Origin: Dicyema japonicum | Taxonomy: Eukaryota; Dicyemida; Rhombozoa; Dicyemidae | Reading direction: 5' to 3' | Length of the DNA: 64,000 nt | Assembly: GCA_011109175.1 (NCBI GenBank) | Contig: RDEW01000097.1 | Coordinates: 5,390 to 69,389 of the forward strand | Notes under the pieces: model-generated | Databases searched by the model: none | Told to the model about the DNA's origin: nothing | Seen by the model: only the letters and a program-made list of their open reading frames with translations | Translations under genes and position numbers: made by a program | Part shown: one piece after another, positions 1 to 11,374 of the stretch | How positions within the stretch are numbered: the first letter of the stretch is position 1 | Layout: each line of letters begins with the position of its first letter

Positions 1-511
1 GATTATCTTGTGCTTTATGATGATTATTAAATATTCCAATATTTCAATTAAATTATCTTCACTCTTTATTTTTTAAGAAAATCTCCGGGAAAATTTGTTG
101 AAATTAATCCAATTCTTATATCTTCACCAAACAGAACAGAATATGGTGATTGTTTTATAGTAATAAAAAATATCATGAACAATGGTAATCTCATTCCACA
201 ATTCAGAACGTGTAATTAGTTTTTCAGCTGTAAACTCCACATCATTATCACTTATCAATATTTGCGGGCTCCAAAAATTAAAAAATTATTGAGAAGTTGA
301 AAAGCAACTTCTCCAGTACATTTTTGTTTTTAAAGCGCGAGGGATACAAAATATCTTCATATGAGCTTAATATACTAAAATCCAATTATAATGGCCATAT
401 GATAAAGATCTCATCAGATCAACCTGCGTACGAGATAAAAATTCTATCTATAAAATTTGACGAACAACACAAGAATTTGATTTGATTCTCTTTTCTGACA
501 GTGAATGCAAA
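1..511. other. AT-rich sequence, no gene recognised
   Basis: Nothing convincing is seen. An open frame lies at 297-485 (+), rich in Lys and Ile, but it has no recognisable motif and is within chance expectation for AT-rich DNA. It lies just upstream of the membrane-protein-like frame at 512. Confidence 0.3.
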
Positions 512-694
512 ATGACTTATATAAATCATCGAACTTTAATAAGTGTTTGTTTCGTGGTAATTAGTCTATATTTGTTATTACACAATTTGGATCTCTTTGT
601 TTTCCATGGACCACCAAGGTTCGACGTAAAAGAAATGGATATCTGGAAGTGTCATGTTTTAACGGCGCACTATTTGACGGTCCCATTTTCCTAA
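512..694 (+). CDS. Possible first exon of a signal-anchored protein
   Basis: From the ATG at 512 the frame has a short basic N-terminus (MTYINHR) and then about 20 hydrophobic residues rich in Leu, Val and Ile, followed by a soluble tail with FHGPPRFDVKEMDIW. This is the layout of a type II signal anchor, as in Golgi enzymes. A possible 22-nt GT...AG intron starts just after the TTGACG near 678 and would end in GTTAG, but the joined frame stops five codons later, so the gene would be very short or broken. No family is recognised. It could be a chance ORF. Confidence 0.22.
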   Translation: MTYINHRTLISVCFVVISLYLLLHNLDLFVFHGPPRFDVKEMDIWKCHVLTAHYLTVPFS

Positions 695-899
695 AAGTTA
701 GCGAGACTGGGGTTAAAAAATTAAAATTATTTCAAACACCAAGGGGGTTAATTTAATTTATAATACATAAAAATTAAATAAACTATTAATTGGATAATTT
801 TGTTAATGGACGCGTCATGTAGTTCGCCGTTTCTGGTGGCGCAAGTTGTGGAATCTACCTCACAAACAAAAAGGATCCTTTATCCAATCCAAGAAGATT

Positions 900-1010
900 G
901 TTTTTCCTGGACAGGAATTGTCTAGATATTTCATGAATTGACTGAATTAAACTTGTAAATTATCAGTCATTTCATGAATTGACTGATTACTTGAAATTAA
1001 CGAATATTAA
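900..1010. repeat. Short inverted-repeat motif (CATGAATTGACT)
   Basis: Two copies of TTTCATGAATTGACTGA occur here. The same motif, in opposed orientations, flanks the deleted hAT elements near 9640-9700 and 43250-43305, where it can fold into a hairpin. It is probably a small non-autonomous element or a remnant. Confidence 0.4.
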
Positions 1011-1300
1011 AAAAAATATATCATTTTTCTTCCATTTAAGGACAAATTCAAAGCTTACTATTTTTCGAAATTAAAAATTGCATCATTTAAATTTGCATAT
1101 ATCCTCTATCGAGGGTCCTCCCATGTCATTGATAATATTAAGATGTCGTCATGATCATATATCGTTTTATACAAGTGGAGGTCAAAAATGCAATTAAATC
1201 CCAAAATCTAACCTACTCAAGCGGACCAGATAAAAACAGCACTAACACAGATATACAACATATCCATAAATAGAAACACAATTCCAACAATGTAGAAGTT

Positions 1301-2600
1301 GCCCACATGCACCCAGTTCAGAAAACTTGGAAAACCAAAAGGGTCCCCTTCTTATTGACCAAATATCCTATTATGCGCATTGCAAAAATTCTGAGAAAAT
1401 GGTTTTGGACCGCATCCATATACCTAAAGAATCCTTCCAGAACTGATTTAAGAAAGACCTATCTACAAGAACTCATTTGCAAACCCTCATAAACTTTACT
1501 ATGGCGGGACTTTAGTCAAAGCCCAGGCACCTCAAAACTTTATTAATGCTCGGTTGACATCCGTAGAACTTATGACTCGGTTCCCAGAAAAATCCTAATG
1601 AGGAAGATCTACTGCTAAGAAATCCCCAGCATTTTCAAAAGATGGCTCGGGAACTTTCTCACTGGTAGAAAAGGAAAAGTCGTAACAAAATCCTGGCAAT
1701 CGGTCTCGAAATTGATTCCAAACGGCTTGCCACAAGGTTCCCCTTGTCACCGTCGCTTTTTAACTAATTCTTGCATGATGTTCCAATTGACTCAGACAAA
1801 AATTACATAACCTTTACGCATGTCGATGACATAATATATGCTTACAAGGATATATGTGTTACGACAGTTACGGACAAATTGCAAACTACTCTGGAAAGAC
1901 TTCAGGAATGGTTTGAAAAGAAATTCAATGTTAACGTCCACAAAAAAGTCTTTTACTTCTTATTTTACGTTGAATAGAAGGGTATGTCTCTTCTATGTCT
2001 CCTATATAGCATTTACGGAGATCGGGGAGTGCAGATTCAAGGTATATGATGAACTATTTTCTAATGGTGAATTAATCCCAATAAGAAACAACCTAAGATT
2101 CTGGTAGTAACACTTGACACCCTCATGACCTTCAGCACACATGTGTCAAACGTAATCAGTGCCTCGGCACGAAAGCTTAACTTCGTGAAGGTGCTCGCCT
2201 CAAAATTTAAAGGATTCTCAATCAGTTTTTTTATCAACGTTATACACTCAATTCACCATCTATAAGTTTTGGATGTGCAGCTTGGGGAACAAAACTTGCC
2301 AAAACAAACATGGATAAGATCAACTCCGCCGAATCTATATGACCAAAACAATCTTCCGAATCACAGGACTAGCAATAAGGGCAACACCATTTGAGGTTTT
2401 TGTGAGGAATTCTGGCGGCATATTCACCCAAAATGGAAAACCGCCAGAAGAACGGTGTTATCGAAAATGTGTCGCTCCCCGAGAGAAACACTGGGAAAAG
2501 GTGAGAATGTTGCTGAGAGTAGCTAAGATCACCTGATGGCGTTTTCCTTTTTAAAATTAGTTTACCTGGTGATTTTTGGCTATTAATGTAATAATAATAA
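1301..2600 (+). pseudogene. Jockey-like LINE reverse transcriptase remnant
   Basis: Conceptual translation over several frames gives the order of a Jockey-type reverse transcriptase. There is a GLPQGSP box near 1725, a catalytic box read as HVDDII near 1820 (the usual Y/FADD altered), a thumb-like stretch with LQEWFEKKFN near 1900, a conserved segment ILVVTLDTLMTFSTHV near 2100, and the family tail near 2480 (REKHWEKVRMLLRVAKIT then stop). The 3' end closes with short ATA/TAA repeats. Several frameshifts and stops are present, so the copy is dead. The tail matches many other copies in the window (for example 16850, 34880, 45050 and 53140). Confidence 0.75.
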
Positions 2601-2744
2601 ACTCATTAGTAAACTACAAACTTTTTATTAAAGACACGTGTAATCATCGGCCATCCTGCACGAGGAATTCTCTGAATCTCCCTTGAGCAGCATCGACCGT
2701 ATTAGAGGCCCATTTGACTTTGTCATCATACTTTATTATTATCA

Positions 2745-3059
2745 ATGATTGCCTGTAGAGAGAAGATTTGGCCAATTTGCCAGGTTGACAACTTTAATTT
2801 TAATGTCTTGGCTTCTGTAATTAGCGAATATATTGTCCCACTGTTTACTATTGTCTCAAGCACTGTATTTTTGACAGAAAGCGTCAAGAGATACGTTCTC
2901 AAGGGTTCTCTGACACAGTTGCTTGTATATTGCGTGGATATTTCTATCCACCTTCAAACTGTCACGAGTCCCCTTGTCGAATTTAATCACAATAGTCATT
3001 CCTTAGAAGATTTTTATTCAATAAAGTTCAAAAATTCATATGTTTTTAAAGTTGTTTAA
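2745..3059 (+). other. Open frame of unknown meaning
   Basis: A 104-codon open frame with two hydrophobic stretches. No motif or family is recognised. Its end runs into a repeat shared with 7915-8070. It is listed only because it is the longest frame in this interval, and may be chance. Confidence 0.12.
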
Positions 3060-3190
3060 AACTTATAAAAATGTAGTTTTTTAATCAAAAATATTATATT
3101 AATCAAAACTTATAAAAAGTCAAAATTTTGGGTAATGTCAAAAAAGGTTTAAAATTTAATTTTTTAGGTCAATAAAGTCAATTTTTTAAT
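3020..3190. repeat. Dispersed AT-rich repeat, copy 1
   Basis: Shares about 150 bp with 7915-8070, including GTTTAAAACTTATAAAAATG and TCAAAAATATTATAT in the same order. The element type is unknown. Both copies sit next to transposon remnants. Confidence 0.6.
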
Positions 3191-3239
3191 TATAATTTTA
3201 GAGTTTTTAAATAAATACTGGCGTAGGATCAATTATCAT

Positions 3240-4545
3240 GATTCACAAAAATGACATTGAAAAGATTAACTCTTGGCTATAAAAAATCTGATGAATTTTC
3301 AATCAACTAACAAGGAAATCTTTTTTGGAATTTATGTGGATATTTGTAACAGCAAAAAAAAACAATTTTTTATTGAATCACATCGATCGCCTGAGAAGCA
3401 TATCAAATTAGCAGGTTTATATATTTTTATTACTATTTTAAAAGGAGTCAATACTATAAAGAAACAACTAAGGCTTTTGTTGAATCCGATATTCCCTTGC
3501 ATAAGTTGAACAATAAAAGCTTACGAGACTTGTATGAGAGTATTGGACATTATCTTCCTTCTACGTGCCTATGAAATGTAGAAAATTATAACAGAAGCAG
3601 CTTTACAGAATTAAGATATTTTTAGGTTTTATTTCATTCATTATAGATCTGAAAAATTTTGTTTTGATTGACGGAAACTGATATTCAGGGAAAAAATATG
3701 TCACTTATTGAAAAAAATTTCTGATCCCAACAAAATATTTTTTAATATCTTGTGTCATTGTCTTCTGCGGCTAACTCTTCGATTATCTGTCAGATAATTG
3801 ACTATGTTCTAAAGGATTTTTGGCTCGGCTGTTGAACACATTCAGAAATTACATTTAGGTGATGATTTATGTGGAATCGGAAAGTACATGAATTAAGATT
3901 ATTTGTTAATCAAGTGCTTTCTTTTACCAAAGTGGAAAAACATCATATTCTACATATGTTTTACTACTATCTTAAGAAACTGTCCTTCGTACATCATTAT
4001 TTGGTGAGAGAAGTTTCTTCATTAAAAAATGTACTATCTAAAGACCGAAATTTTTAAACCGAAAACGTTTTGAAATACACATTCTGTATTAATTGTTGGT
4101 CAGGGTTTGTTCTATATTTACTCAAATTTTTGAAACCATTTTTGCCATATAATCATGATCAAAAAACAAGAAATGCTCTTATTCATCGAGAAACTATATT
4201 TCGACTCTATCACAGTTGAATTTGACTAAATTTTTAATTATTACAAATTTAAAAGAATTTATTTTTTAAATAATAATAGTTTGGAAAATCATAAAAAGCA
4301 ATATATTAATGTATTTTTTTTTAAGTCTAATAAAAATCTAAAAAATGGTAAATTCCTCGAACGGACGGTGAAATAAATATATATTGGGCTAAAAACGATG
4401 CCACAATAGTTTGAAATAAAGAATGCGTAATTTTTTGCATTACTTTAATAGATACCACCAGAAGGCAGTATATAATATGATCTTGATAAAAATCGCAAAA
4501 AATAGCTGAATTTAAGGACATCTCTAGAGCATGCAATGTATTATC
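3240..4545 (+). pseudogene. hAT transposase remnant, CGGBP1-like
   Basis: The first frame has a zinc-finger-like N-terminus (CNSKKKQFFIESHRSPEKH, a Cys then two His spaced as in BED/C2H2 fingers). It continues out of frame into SDIPLHKLNNKSLRDLYES and then HYLPST, which resembles the 'wkLNNp.fr.fLe....lPs.stlR' segment of CGGBP1-related hAT transposases. Downstream pieces stay transposase-like but are full of stops. It is dead DNA. Family assignment is from remembered motif order and is moderately sure. Confidence 0.5.
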
Positions 4546-4599
4546 CAATGGTTAATATGATCTGAATAAATAGAAGAACTATGTGCCAAATATAACCGT

Positions 4600-5160
4600 C
4601 TTGGAAATTAGATTTTTAAAGTGAACAAAAAATTATCAATCCATTTCATGCTTACAAAATGTCTTCAAACGAATCATCTGATTAAGGAGAATCCCCTGAA
4701 TCGTATTTTTTTTCAAATTTGAAATAAAATATAGCTGTAGAAATAAACTAGATATATGTCCTAGTGGAAATTTTGGGTTTGGATTTCATCTTCAACGGAA
4801 TAGCACGTTTATTCTTCATAAAGATAATTAATGGTAAGACGGTCGAAACTCTTTGGTTGTATTATTCTTAAATGTAATTCAGAGTTATTAAAGACGAAAG
4901 AGAAACGATTACTATTACAGTGGACGGATGTCACCTCATATGTGATTAATGGCATCGAACGGATTAGAGCAGCGCTTATCGATCTGGGTGCGAGAAATTT
5001 TTCAAGGGGTGCAAGAAATAATCTTAAAAATTATGATTACTTGTACATAGATGCAAATGATCATCAAATAAAATATATAACAAGGGAAATTAAATACATT
5101 TATATTTTCTCATAATTTATTATTAAATGTTAGAAAAATTTGGCTTAATAAAAAAATAAA
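4600..5160 (+). other. Intervening sequence, no clear gene
   Basis: An open frame at 4831-5115 (94 codons, Arg/Lys/Ile-rich) lies between two hAT remnants. No motif is visible; I cannot tell whether it belongs to either element. Confidence 0.2.
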
Positions 5161-6820
5161 CTCGTGGTTGTCTATGTCAACGTGTGTTAAAATTCGAAAA
5201 TGGAAAGAAGACTATGTTGAATATGGCTTTGTTTTGTGATGCAATTTTATCGAATTTAAATTTGAAACCATCGAAGCTGAACGGACATTTTAAATCTATC
5301 ACGGAGGTGCAAAATGTTCAGGAAATGATTTTGAATGTTTGAAGGCTAAAAGGGCATGATAAGATATCTAATGGAACTCTTCCGAAGCTTGGATTTACCC
5401 CCATTGACAAACCGTTATTTATGGCGTCATTCAAAATTACATATGAAGTTGCGAAATCAAAAAAGCCAAATACTATTGCGGAGACTCTTATTAAGCCGTG
5501 TGCATTGGAAATTGTGAAAACAGTTCTGGGTCCAGACGCCTCTCGAAAACTGCAGCAGATTCCTTTATCTAATAGTTGTATCCGGGACCGAATTTACTAT
5601 ATCAGCGATGATTTTCTTGGACAAGTTGTTTCGGACATAAAGAATTCTTGTATCAAGATTTCAATTCTGTTGGATGAATCTACCGATGTTGATAATTGCA
5701 GTCAACTAATTTGCTTTGTTCGTTGTTTACAATAAAATTTAATTGACGAAGAGTTTCTTTTTGTAAACCTCTAGAAACAGAAAGTTTTGCAAAAAATGTT
5801 TTTTCAAATAATCGAGACTTTTTAATGAACACGATAGTTCATTGGAAATAATCAAGTTAATTGGTACGGACGGTGTTTCAATTTTGCTTGGGAACGGATC
5901 GGAGTTTGCAGCCCTTTTAAGAAAACATGTTCCAGATGTAACATTCACTCACTGTATCTTCATCGACATGCACTCGTATCTAAGTCTCTGCCAATAAAGT
6001 TAAAAGATGTCTTTAATTCGTGTTAAATCGTAAATTTTATTCGAGGAAGGCTTTGAATCATAGATTGTTCAATGCATTATGTACTGATTATGATGCTAAC
6101 GCCACTATTTTCTTGTATCATACTGATGTTAGATGGCTGTCTTCAAGAGGCCGTGTTTTAACAAGATTTTTTATTCTCAGACGTGAAATCGAACAATTTT
6201 TATTTGAAAAAAAACTCTGAATTATTTGATTGTTTCAAATCTCCATATTTTGTTATTTTTGTGGCATATTTGGCTGACGTTTTCAATGAAAATAAATGAG
6301 CATCATAAATGCTTCTGACAATCTACGTACCTTCAGGAATAAACTGTTGTTATGGACTCGACGTATTCAAGACATTAATTCTGCAAATTTTCTAACGCTA
6401 GATGAAATTGCTATTGAATTCAACTCTACTTTAGATAAAAATATTAAAAAGAAATCAGCATCATCATAAATATTTAAAACTTTAATTTAATGAGTTCTCA
6501 ATCGGAAATATTATAGATTCTAATTCCTGGATTGTTGACCCATTTACTTTCAAAAACGAAAAGATGGATGATAGAAAAGAGCTTAAAGACAATTTGATTG
6601 AAATGAAATCATCTACATCACTGAAAATGTTATACGACTCAAATTCTTTGGAGGTTTTTTGGTGCGGTTTGCAATTTGGTTTTCCGACCCTTGCAAAAAA
6701 AGGAATCTGGAATTTCATCTCTACTATATACAAAAAAATAAGTACTGAAACGCTCTAATCCCTGAAAACGATCTCAGAATTGCATTGGCAAACAAAAATC
6801 ACGCTTCGGAGAATAAAAAC
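5160..6820 (+). pseudogene. hAT transposase, ZBED5/SCAND3-like, near full length but broken
   Basis: Fragments read in order like a ZBED/SCAND3-type hAT transposase. There is an N-terminal KIRKWKEDYVEYGF (equivalent to the 'krkyneeYlkyGF' start), then SNLNLKPSKLNGHFKS (BED-finger tail), and an intact 104-codon frame at 5421-5735 with ASFKITYEVAKSKKPNTIAE, PLSNSCIRDRI and LLDESTDVDN, which includes the first catalytic Asp region. TDVRWLS and RVLTRFFILRREI follow near 6120, and at the end WIVDPFTF, SLEVFW and ENDLRIALANKNH from the hAT C-terminal dimerisation region. Several frameshifts and stops make it inactive. The internally deleted elements at 9704, 40780 and 43307 derive from the same family. 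Confidence 0.75.
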
Positions 6821-6829
6821 TAACATACA

Positions 6830-7570
6830 GGTAAAGTCTCAAGGAGCTTGACTAATTTTTTGAATAAAATTCGAATTCTCTTAGATTTAAAATTTGGGGG
6901 TGCGAGGTTGGTTTTTAAAATTTTTGGGAGTACAAACTCAAAACGAATCGAGAAGCGCTCGATTAGAGTACCCATAATTCAATTAGACGTCAATTTTCAT
7001 ACATTTCTGACTAGTGGCTGTTGTGTTAAATTTTGACTGTGACTGTGGAAGGGAATGTTCTGTAATTTCATCATTAGCCTTCAATGTTCTACACCCTAGT
7101 CACACAATTTTAAAGCCACCTTCAAGTTTTAGTGCGTTTTATTCAACTCAGAACAATGAAAATCAGGAAATAAAAATTAATGACAATGGAATAGGATGAC
7201 AACATTTTCAATATTTAAAATTTGAGGATTTTTTGAAAATTGAATACACTGACAATGAAACAAGCAAAAAAAGGAAAATGGATTTACTGTAATAAAGTTG
7301 AAATTCACATAATTTCTTCACAATTAAAAACATCATAATGAACTGATGAATCATAGATTTATTCGATAAAAGTTTGATAAATCCTGCATTTTCAATTGTG
7401 AAGAAATATTAATATAGAACATATATAAAAATAACAACAGACAACCACAGTAGGTGATGAAAACTTGCAAATTCTAATTAATTAATGATGATTAACCATT
7501 TAAAAATATAAATTTTGATTAATATAATTAAATAATTTTTTTTATAAAATAATTTTTTTAACAATTAAAC
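6830..7570. other. AT-rich spacer, no gene recognised
   Basis: Very AT-rich sequence with only short frames; nothing supports a gene. Confidence 0.4.
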
Positions 7571-7890
7571 AAATGTCAGTTGAGGAAGCCTGCTGCGTGG
7601 ATTGCGAACGAGTTCCCTCGGAGTATGGCTATTCCAATCTTTTGTCTTATCCATAACACTACTCGTTGAAGCCTTTTCTTTCTGGCAAGCAATCCTCCGA
7701 GTTCTCGCAAGAACTCAGCCGTCATTGGACCAACGGCTCCCGAGGATTCGGTCGCAACAGGAGTAAATCGGTAGCGATCCCCGAGGCAAAAATATTTCTT
7801 GATTTTTAGGTTCTCCGCAGTCGAAGCAGTGTCTGAACCAATATGAAAATATTCGTGCTTGAAAACGTGTCTACATAAGTTGCGTCCCAT
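7560..7890 (-). mobile_element. 5'-truncated 3' end of PHD-RT family retroelement
   Basis: The minus-strand frame 7576-7890 encodes the C-terminal domain of the family. It has RFTPVATESSGAVGP, then FLRELGGLL, then IGIAILRGNSFAIHAAGF and a stop. This matches the carboxy-terminal block ('..P.A.Et.G..g..a..fl.elGrri..' and '..iAiqRGNa..') known from PHD-finger reverse transcriptase elements. The A/T-rich 3' tail (aattaaacaaatgtcag on the + strand) is shared with copies at 55278 and 56507. It is truncated at its 5' side near 7890. Confidence 0.75.
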
Positions 7891-7914
7891 AAATAAATTA
7901 TTTATTTGATTTTT

Positions 7915-8070
7915 GTCAAAAAGTCAAAAATTAATATGTTTTTTAAAATTGTTTAAAACTTATAAAAATGTAGTCTTTAATCAAAAATATTATATAAATC
8001 AAAAGTTATTATGTCAAAAATTGGATAATGTACAAAATGTCAAAATTTAATTTTATAGGTCAGTCAAATT
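7915..8070. repeat. Dispersed AT-rich repeat, copy 2
   Basis: Second copy of the repeat at 3020-3190; it starts just beyond the truncated retroelement end at 7890. Confidence 0.6.
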
Positions 8071-8575
8071 TTTATTCGATCAATATCATAAATAGAGCTC
8101 AATGCTAATTTCAAAAACTTTCCACTTTAATCATTTCTAGGCACTAATAAAAGATCATAAGATCCCAAGATCCCGGGGATTGGGGACAATCGGAGACAGG
8201 CAACGTGGGTAAAAATCGTTTAAGGCAATTGAGAACACATTCACAACAATAAACTATCATAAAATGAACTTTATAACAAATATCTTATATATAGAGGGTG
8301 CCTCAAAAGTTTATTCGGAGTTGTATTAATAAGAGACAATCAGGATAAACTTAATAATATAAATTGAGCGGTAGTTCTTGACTGCGACATTAGGTCAGAC
8401 ACTAAGTTTCTTTCACTAGTACGTACCGTGGGTCAATTAATTAATAATTATTTATCAACAAAGACATCACAAATAATAAATTTCTAATCACCGTTTGTAA
8501 AAAAAAAAAAATAAAAAAATAATAACCCATAAAACCGGTGTTGATGAGTACACATTGAATGCCCCTAAAAGACCA

Positions 8576-9537
8576 TTATTCACAATGTCTACAATCACAA
8601 CAATCCAAACCCCTAACAACAGAAGTATTCATATTAATTATATCACTATCATCCCTTACAGGATCAGGAAGCGGCAGCACACGATATGGAGTTTTCTCAA
8701 GCTCTGTCATAACAATGCAAGTACCACCTGAATCGACATCATTTTTTATTTGTCTAATTGATTGACTTTGTTTATTCAGAGATGAGACCTAAATTAATTC
8801 CAATAAATACGGATAAATGGCTTAAAGGAACCTATAAATCATAATAACAAATACATCCAGTTCGAAGTCATCATTATTTCCTTCAATGTTTTCTACAATA
8901 ATAATATTAATAACAATAATAAATAAACATTATTATTAAAATATATTAAAAAATTTCAATAATAAATAAAACCAGTTTTCGACGGGCAATCATTTCCTTC
9001 ACAATAAATGGAATTAAACTCCTCTTCAGGGGGCTGTGTTGCCTCATGAGTTGAAACATCCCTTTCATAAGCTTTGTTGTAATCAATTTGTTCTAGGACA
9101 TGCTTTTCTTTGGAAGCACTTCAATCATTCATACTATTACCTGTTTTTGCTAACTTTGGGCAACTTGTTAATTTTGGCATCAATAGCCTTTATCCTCAGC
9201 TCTGTGGCTTTTGTCAGTCTCACAGATGATAACATTGAATGTGCTAAAACTTAAACTTGTGGTAAAACTTGCAAATGTAGGAACGTGCAGGGGCTTGGGG
9301 GAATTAAACGTTTGTTTAGTCTCAAAGTTCTTTTGTTCTTTGTGCTCAGCGACTAAAAATGGTTTTGGTCGACATGTTTTGATGTTTTCTTTTTTTTCTA
9401 GCCAATGTTTTAGTTTCATTTTCTATTGTCGATTTCTTGACATGATTAATAAACGAACTTTTTACGACGGCATTTTCCACGTATTCTGAATGCTCTTTAT
9501 CTTCGCTGTAACGATGGGTCTTTTGGACAATTCTCAT
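8576..9537 (-). CDS. Seven-exon gene with micro-introns, unknown function
   Basis: Reading 3'-ward on the minus strand, exons 9442-9537, 9269-9422, 9141-9243, 8973-9118, 8855-8892, 8811-8831 and 8576-8788 join without a stop into about 256 codons. The introns are 19, 25, 22, 80, 23 and 22 nt, all GT...AG, and every splice phase fits. The protein starts MRIVQKTHRYSEDKEHSEY, has RPKPFLVAEHKEQ and VRLTKATELRIKAIDAKIN in the middle (basic, helical), then acidic PPEEEFNS, and ends VRGLDCCDCRHCE with a Cys cluster. The frame stays open to 9624, upstream of the chosen ATG, so the start is uncertain. No family is recognised. A duplicate at 42540-43230 keeps exons 1-4 with frame damage but lacks the last three, so this is the likely functional copy. 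One exon is only 21 nt. Splicing is inferred from sequence only. Confidence 0.6.
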
Positions 9538-9703
9538 GTTTCTATTTTTTAGTTGGTTCTGCTTATATATATGTTGTATCCAATTTGTGTAATCATTTGT
9601 GTAATCTTTTGTGTAATTAGTCAATTTATGAAATGACTAAGAATTTCAGTCAATTCACGAAATTACTAAAAAATGATTCAGTAATTTCGTGAATTGTCTG
9701 GAC

Positions 9704-10572
9704 CAGTGGTTCCAACCTTAAGGTGGTCGCGGAACCCTTTTGGGTTAATTTATTTTTGCAGAACCCTTTCAATTCAATTATTACAATTTTAGTTAAAACA
9801 TAATCGTAATAATTATTATTATTAATCGTAACCAAAAACAATTTTAATGTGAGCATTAGTTGTGTAAAGTTAGGAGTTATTTTTGACAACTGTATCCTCA
9901 TATTAGCAAAAGCACTGAGTTTTTTCTATATTTTGTTTTGGTAGATGTATATATTGAAATCCCCGACTCGCATAAGTAAGTCGTTGGAAAAGGTAATATT
10001 TTACGTACAGCCTTTTCGGAGATATCAGGCTGTTTTGAAATGTATACTCTTCAAAAATTAAAAAGGGATTCATTATATATATAATTTTACGTTGATTCTG
10101 ATGTAAAATCAATAAGGTGTTTATATTCAATCGACGTTAGATTTGCTGGTATTAGTTTAACTTTGAATGGATTTTGAATCCAGTCGTCATCAAATTTTGG
10201 AATGTTATTATGCAAAATTACCAATTGATATTTGATGTTTTGTATCGTCTAATGCGCAAATTGATTCATCAAGATATTTTGCAGAATGACAAAGCATGTA
10301 ATGTTATTTTGATTTACGGATGACAGTCAAAATTTGTTCACCGTAAATATACTCGATGATTTTTTTGAACATGGCTTTATAAGATTTTCGGAAATTGTAT
10401 GTGCCTCTTTACAACGATCTACAAAATAACTAACTTTCATAAGATGCTCTGGTCGATTTAAGTTGTCGTCTTTAGCAAAATTGGATATTTCGAACTTGCT
10501 CGTTGTAGATGTATTAAATTTGTTTAGAAAAAAGGAAATATCTTTATCCTTTAAATCAGGATGCTTCATCAA
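9704..10572 (-). mobile_element. Internally deleted hAT element, ZBED/SCAND3-like, copy 1
   Basis: Starts with the hAT-style terminus CAGTGGTTCC at 9704. On the minus strand an N-terminal transposase piece (10327-10572; HPDLKDKDISFFLNKF and KEAHTISENLIKPC) is followed directly by the C-terminal part (WIQNPFKV, LTSIEYKHLIDFTSES, FPTTYLCESG, then STKTKYR), with the catalytic middle missing. Two other copies lie at 40780 and 43307. It is non-autonomous by deletion. The far inverted terminus is not evident in this copy; the similarity to the copy at 43307 ends near 10572. Confidence 0.7.
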
Positions 10573-11204
10573 TTAATGTCTTGATACTTTGGCAGGAACA
10601 AGAGATGTATTAGGTATTATATGATGGCATATTACATATTCTGCCTTATGCGGTAAATCAGATCCGTTCCGAGGAGCATAGTGTCTGATAATGTGAATCT
10701 CCACGCAACAGAAGCATAGTCCACAGCCGACGCGATAGTTTGCCTGTAGTGTTGCAACGGAAGCATCCAAATCCAGAGTTCTCCGGACAAGCGCGCGTAC
10801 AACGTTCAACTTCTGCAGGTTCAGGTTCAACTTCAATAGTACAACGTTCAACTTCAATATTTCAAAAAAATATGATGGATTTGTGAATTTTGTTAGATTA
10901 AAATGTATTTTGATGGTTTTGCTTGCATATTCAAGAAATGGCAGATTCGAGAGGATTTGCTGTATGTGTTGCATGCTACACTCACGTCATTTGCTTCATA
11001 ACTAATTCAGAGAGCGCCTAGCACAACTTTCATTCTATCTCGCACCAAACAACAATTTATGACATACTGCCAGTGTCGACCACACAGATTACTTATTAAC
11101 CTAGTAAACAACAACTACATTTTAACAATAACCATTTACGTACATGCACCAAACACACTCCATCTATCTGGTCTAGCTTACCAGAAACTAGCACATACTC
11201 GTTT
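10573..11204. other. Sequence 3' of the 18S fragment; possible ITS-like spacer
   Basis: On the minus strand this follows the 18S rRNA 3' end, where ITS1 would lie. I see no 5.8S rRNA. A 133-codon minus frame (10573-10974) contains a short internal repeat of the type AACTTCAA/TTCAACTTC and is probably not coding. Confidence 0.3.
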
Positions 11205-11372
11205 TATCGTTCTGCAGGTTCACCTAGAGTAACCCTGTTACGACTTTTACTTCTTTAAATGAATAGGCTTGGGTGTCTACTCCCATCCATACTATAGCAA
11301 GATCTAAGAACCTCACCAAATCATATCGGTAGTAATAATGATATTTATTGTGGTGACAAACAAACATCATAA
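11205..11372 (-). rRNA. 18S rRNA 3'-end fragment (degenerate)
   Basis: The minus strand contains AAAGTCGTAACAGGGTTACT followed by CTAGGTGAACCTGCAGAA, the near-universal last 40 nt of small-subunit rRNA. Upstream is TTACTACCGATATGATTTGG followed by TGAGGTTCTTAG, the start of helix 44, although the CACACCGCCCGTC decoding-site block is altered. The helix 44 arms and the 3' end are in the right order and spacing. The rest of 18S is not recognisable further upstream, so I call it a fragment or pseudogene rather than a working rRNA gene. Confidence 0.7.
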
Positions 11373-11374
11373 AA

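Larger units (their letters stand above)
8240..10572. repeat. Duplicated block, copy 1 (partner 42293-45790)
   Basis: This block aligns in the same order and orientation with 42293-45790. It begins with ATAAAATGAACTTTATAACAA in both and continues through the gene at 8576-9537 and the deleted hAT at 9704. Differences: copy 1 holds about 425 bp (8501-8925) absent from copy 2, while copy 2 holds a 1.6-kb LINE insertion. The two are similar but clearly diverged. Confidence 0.8.

Noticed and set aside
9036-9254. Plus-strand ORF with hydrophobic run
   Set aside because: It is the antisense of exons 3 and 4 of the spliced minus-strand gene.
10573-10974. 133-codon minus ORF as a gene
   Set aside because: It sits where the rDNA spacer would follow the 18S fragment, has a low-complexity internal repeat and no motif.
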